64,000 nucleotides of DNA from positions 6,145,535 through 6,209,534 of the forward strand of contig NW_002060947.1 in NCBI RefSeq assembly GCF_000150275.1, in the 5' to 3' direction. The DNA is from Trichoplax adhaerens (Eukaryota; Placozoa; Uniplacotomia; Trichoplacea; Trichoplacidae). Position numbers and translations under genes: made by a program. The notes below the pieces were generated by a model. It saw only the letters and a program-made list of their open reading frames with translations, was not told where the DNA came from and made no database searches. Of the stretch, positions 62,511-64,000 are shown piece by piece; position 1 is the stretch's first letter, and every line of letters starts with the position of its first letter.

Positions 62511-64000
62511 TACAATACTGCGTTGGTTACTGTTTGTTACAATTACTGTATAAGTGAGAATGGGTGGATGTTTTGATCTGTGCCATTTCATGCATCGCAT
62601 GTACTGTAGTATACAGAGTACGGTATGCAGATTAGGATTGATGTTGGACAACGTCTTGGGATTTGAAGTACAGTATACTGGATTCAATTGGAATTTGTCT
62701 CAGCAGTAAGGATTGCAAACATATTCCATTCTTTCCTGGGTACCCATTGAATGACTTGAAGTCAACTTGGTAGTCGGGCTTGATCCATTTGGAAGTATAT
62801 TGTAGTATTTTGTTGGGTCGTCATCGACCATCAACAACGACGGCTTGATCAATTAACCTAAATGGCAGTATCACCTTCCAATGATGTCATACTGTATCGA
62901 CTTTAGGAACATGGGGCAGCGTCTTACTAGGAAATAGTGATTATGAAGGATGTTTCAAGTCTATCTAATGGAAATGGTGTTGATACAAATGACTGTTGCG
63001 ACGATGATGTTATTAAATGAGTGACGTTATGAATGTTTAGTTAATGGGAAAGAAATGACGATGATCGATGATAGTACTGTACTCGTCTACTAAACATCAA
63101 TAGGGAAGTAGGCAATATAGTTTCTATCAGCACTGTAGTGTATTCTGAGTAAGCCCTATTTGGACTTTTGACCTGTTTTTTTTTTTCTTTTGCTATTATA
63201 GTACACTATCTACTCGACGAATACAGTCGCTATTGTACTGTATGAATCACAGTTCGGGCGAACTATCTCCATGCCAACTTTATTTTGGATTCCAAGTTCG
63301 GCGGAGCAATAATAATAAGACTAAGTCGAGGATAAGTAGTGGCATGCAAATAATGATCATCATTGGGTGAAATGGAAGTATCCTATCGTTGCTTCAAACC
63401 ACGACGGTCGATTGCAATAGGATTTAGTAAGGGGAAAGGCTTGGCCTCAAGTTGACGAATAAACTCTTGGTCAAGGTTGTCGTTGGTAGACAATTGGGGT
63501 AAAGGAGTCTAGGGCGAAAAATATGCCAAAATATTCCATTGACTTACCTTGCTTTCCAAATCCTTGACGGAAGTAGCAGCGGGAATAAGATGGTCCAATT
63601 GCTGTTCCCCTGCCTAATAGTCTACTGCAGTAGAAATGCTCCTCTATGCCGTGGAATCTTACCTGCCCCCCAATTTCCCTGGCTACCCAGAATATTAATA
63701 TTAATTTTGGCAAGTAAATCGTCAGATAATAAATAATATAATAATTGATTGGCGAAAAAACTGATCTATCTTTCTACAGTACTCTACGTACAGTACCTAC
63801 TGTGGACATGGATTGGACTGTACTGTATTGTGTGTTATTCCACTACAGACACATTGTCCAGTCCAGACGTACGGACACCCGCCATGGAGGTTGACTTTTG
63901 GACCATTGGCTTGGTACTGTACCGGCTTGAATGTACTGTACAGTACTGCTACAGTATAGCGCAGTACAGTACAAAGTGACAGTCTGCACAAGCAAAGTAC
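62511..64000. other. Intergenic, rich in TACTGTA motifs
   Basis: Palindrome-like words such as GTACTGTAC, TACTGTA and ACAGTAC recur through 62580-63975. They are densest at 63770-63975, where TACTGTACCGG, TGTACTGTACAGTACTG and GCAGTACAGTACA follow closely. No array period is clear. No gene is recognised. Confidence 0.5.

Noticed and set aside
1-64000. CRISPR array, rRNA, tRNA or prokaryotic operon
   Set aside because: The tandem repeats have long, diverged units without spacer structure. No RNA gene hallmarks were seen, and all genes are intron-rich eukaryotic genes.

Overview
The window reads as nuclear DNA of an early-branching animal. It is AT-rich and uses the standard code. Coding sequence is cut into many short exons with clean GT-AG introns. 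Two of the genes, a PH-BTK-SH3-SH2 tyrosine kinase and an AFF/lilliputian transcription-elongation scaffold, belong to families I associate mainly with animals. A placozoan (Trichoplax/Hoilungia type) is my best guess. That is inference from style and gene content; no marker gene proves it. All gene models were joined by hand from reading frame, splice consensus and remembered family sequence.

Layout: 503-3217 (+) is the 3' part of a taxilin gene. It converges on PSMG1, the proteasome assembly chaperone 1 gene (3732-6392, -). From 6.4 to 11.8 kb there is non-coding DNA with three unrelated minisatellite arrays. At 11824-15991 and 20355-24071 (+) lie two paralogous pseudokinase genes. Both have a four-cysteine cluster near the N-terminus, HNN in place of HRD, and THGG/SHGG in place of DFG. 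A complete 13-exon SUCLA2 gene, ATP-type succinyl-CoA ligase beta subunit, follows at 26109-31651 (+); a decayed copy of its mitochondrial-presequence exon lies in intron 1. It converges on a complete 21-exon Tec-family tyrosine kinase (33527-44612, -), whose 4.7 kb first intron holds three different minisatellites. From 44.6 to 51.2 kb there is non-coding DNA with a large degenerate tandem array and possible relics of a decayed gene. An AFF homologue with recognisable N-terminal and C-terminal homology regions occupies 51253-58866 (-). The last 5 kb has no recognised gene, is rich in TACTGTA-type motifs, and contains one unexplained 157-codon ORF.

There is no operon-like organisation. The genes serve separate jobs: vesicle traffic, proteasome assembly, TCA cycle, signalling and transcription elongation. 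The most distinctive items are the tandem pseudokinase pair with a shared unusual active-site replacement and Cys cluster, the four repeated LSPLR-type motifs in the AFF protein, and the duplicated presequence exon of SUCLA2. Tandem repeats with units of roughly 80-240 bp pervade introns and intergenic DNA.
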